NCBI GenBank assembly: GCA_902764915.1
Contig: CACWXY010000023.1
Location: 1 to 50,904, forward strand
Source of the DNA: an uncultured Eubacteriales bacterium
Lineage (GTDB): Bacteria > Bacillota > Clostridia > Christensenellales > Aristaeellaceae
DNA: 50,904 nt
Reading direction: 5' to 3'
Below, piece after piece: positions 49,500 through 50,904 of the stretch. A program made the position numbers and the translations under genes. The notes below the pieces were generated by a model, which saw only the letters and a program-made list of their open reading frames with translations, was not told the DNA's origin and searched no databases. Numbering within the stretch: position 1 is the stretch's first letter; every line of letters starts with the position of its first letter.

Positions 49500-50497
49500 T
49501 CAATTCATCCCTGTATTGTCGATTTTCGAGTTTACTTCAAGCAGTTGATGCAAACTGTCATATAGCCTTTGGAAAGATTCAATCATAGAATCAAGACTGT
49601 CCAATGCTTCACGCACAGTCGGTTCCGCATCTTCGATTAAGCTCTCATATTCTCCAGATGCTTCATTCATTGCTTTTTCAGCGTAATAATCTAAATTCTC
49701 GTCATAGGCTTCCATGCCATAGTCGGCGTTAATCTTTCTGCAGGCCTCGTCAGAAACATCATATCTGGCCATTTGCTCAAGCTCTTCAAATAATGTTGAA
49801 ATTGTGTCGAGAAAGCCTTCGTATAGAGCTTTATATTCCTCATACAGAGTTCTTAATTCTTCGACCTGATCAGGCAGTTCATCGTATTCGCAATACTCAT
49901 CGATAATGCTGTCGATCACATCCAAGGCATCCTCGAAGCGAGAAAAGTAATCCAAAAAGCCTCGTAAAAAACCAATGGTCACCCCGCTATCATTTGTACG
50001 GTATATCCACACGTCTTGAAAATTGGTTTCATACTCCGACCAGGGCTCGAATGCTGCATCAAACAGTTTTTGTCTTGCTGCTTGGCAAGCTGGAATTAGA
50101 CTCTCCAAATTGGCAAGCGCAACAGCAAAATTGTATTTGTAAAAAGGAACCGAGCCACTCTGAATTTCAGGAAACAAGACATCTTTCAAATATGCAATCA
50201 GCTCTCTGTCCGTAGAAACTGTGCCACACTCGAAATTTCGGCTGCTCTCATCCGAATAATTGCTTGACCCCCAATAAACTATGTTTTCTGTCATGACAAT
50301 TTTGGCATGGTTATGAAATGCAAAATACGGATTGAGTCTCATACCATACCCTTGTGGATTCAGCTGCCGCACATATAGATCGATCATATCTTTAGCAGCC
50401 AATGCATATTGTTCCTTGAAGTATGATGGAAATCGTTTTGGTATGTTAGTAACAATAATTGCATTTGTTCCATTTAGGCAGGCATTGCCAAGAATGG
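49500..50497 (-). pseudogene. Phospholipase D-like protein, 5'-truncated
   Basis: The frame, without a start codon at its upstream end, reads CLNGTNAIIVTNIPKRFPSYFKEQYA, then HNHAKIVMTENIVYWGSSNYSDES, a PLD half motif (HxK, with Glu in place of the usual Asp, then GSSN). About 200 residues of acidic coiled coil follow (YDENLDYYAEKAMNEASGEYESL; LDSMIESFQRLYDSLHQLL). PLD enzymes need two HKD motifs; if a first existed it lay upstream of about 50497, where the frame runs into an unrelated plus-strand coding sequence. Probably inactive, although a start within the remnant (TTG near 50402) is possible. Confidence 0.65.
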
Positions 50498-50904
50498 AAC
50501 CGCAACCGATCCTGTGGCTGGTGGCCGCATGGCAGTACCGGAGAAACCCGCTGCGGAATACAACTATTTCTTCCGCAAATGGGACCGCAATCTGCCCTGT
50601 ACGTGTTCAAGACCGACCAGACGTTCATTGTCACCTTCATCGACTATGACAACACCGTGCTGGATACCCAGTATGTCAGCCAGTACAATGACGCGGTCGA
50701 TCCGGTGGCGGCAAACCGCATCCTGACGCCGGTCCGTCTCTCCACTGCACAGTACGATTACGTTTACAACGGCTGGCAGCAATCCCTGAAAGAAATCACT
50801 GCGGACAGGACGATTGCGGTACGCTATACCTCCGTCCTTCGCTACTATCCGGTCCGGTATTTCGATTCGGACGGCGAGACGCTGATGGTTTCTCAGGACT
50901 TCGG
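50485..50904 (+). pseudogene. Surface-type repeat protein fragment, frameshifted, runs off window
   Basis: From about 50485 one frame reads NGTATDPVAGGRMAVPEKPAAEYNYFFRKWDRN; near 50590 the sense frame shifts by one base to ALYVFKTDQTFIVTFIDYDNTVLDTQYV, YNDAVDPVAANRILTPVRLSTAQYDYVYNGWQQSL, KEITADRTIAVRYTSVLRYYPVRYFDSDGETL. The two units resemble the ~70-residue beta repeats of large clostridial surface proteins (VDPVA ... Y.Y.W). No start codon is seen; the beginning is lost at the junction with the PLD-like gene. The rest lies beyond the window. Confidence 0.65.

Overview
The window reads as a chromosomal segment of an anaerobic Bacillota (Clostridia-like) bacterium, most likely from gut or rumen. 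The basis is AGGAGG-type ribosome sites, TTGACA/TATAAT promoters with 16-17 bp spacing, a LplA/LplB-type sugar ABC importer next to a GH3 glycosidase, LuxS, Rrf2/HxlR/ArsR/XRE regulators and many exported proteins with SPase I signal peptides. No rRNA, tRNA or CRISPR array was seen. The species cannot be fixed from sequence alone.

Layout. 1-2134: wreck of a flavin/ferredoxin protein, then a zinc-macrodomain protein overlapping a SirTM-class sirtuin (reversible ADP-ribosylation). 3037-6006: a cassette with a strong promoter and a palindromic operator, encoding a double NTF2-fold protein, an exported protein made of two tandem copies of one domain, an Rrf2 regulator and a PNPOx-ferredoxin fusion. 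6432-8747: broken HxlR regulator, HxxxDG acyltransferase and GNAT. 9311-12823: LysR regulator divergent from a small protein, an alpha/beta hydrolase with a Cys nucleophile and an exported cyclophilin-like/aldo-keto reductase fusion. 13025-19681: oligosaccharide ABC importer and GH3 glycosidase. 20140-22396: AAA_14/DUF4143 ATPase with phased repeats upstream, abutting a truncated DUF3788 gene and a GNAT. 22555-27029: gene remnants, ATC-hydrolase-like protein, XRE regulator plus membrane partner, ArsR regulator plus ABC exporter. 27205-34229: exported class I amidotransferase-like hydrolase, a co-directional train of small redox or detoxification proteins, LuxS and YbjQ. 34687-37897: mobile-element debris with a TPR regulator, MFS exporter and 5'-truncated Schlafen-type ATPase. 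37994-41074: CE1-like esterase, exported cyclophilin-like protein and a solo Cas4-like nuclease domain. 41593-43959: broken MATE-HATPase fusion and a 5'-truncated epimerase. 44517-47559: ADP-ribosylglycohydrolase and two exported proteins. 47642-50904: short tandem repeats, a minus-strand accessory operon, a truncated PLD-like protein, and the start of a frameshifted surface-repeat protein cut by the window edge.

Themes. Two systems for removing ADP-ribose (macrodomain, DraG-type hydrolase) occur with one ADP-ribosylating sirtuin. Small regulator-plus-effector cassettes are densely packed. Gene decay is common: about ten coding remnants show frameshifts, premature stops or truncations at junctions, so this is an actively rearranging accessory region. 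The stretches near 20.1-21.6 kb, 34.9-37.9 kb and 47.6-50.5 kb look more AT-rich than their surroundings by eye and are the best candidates for recent acquisition.
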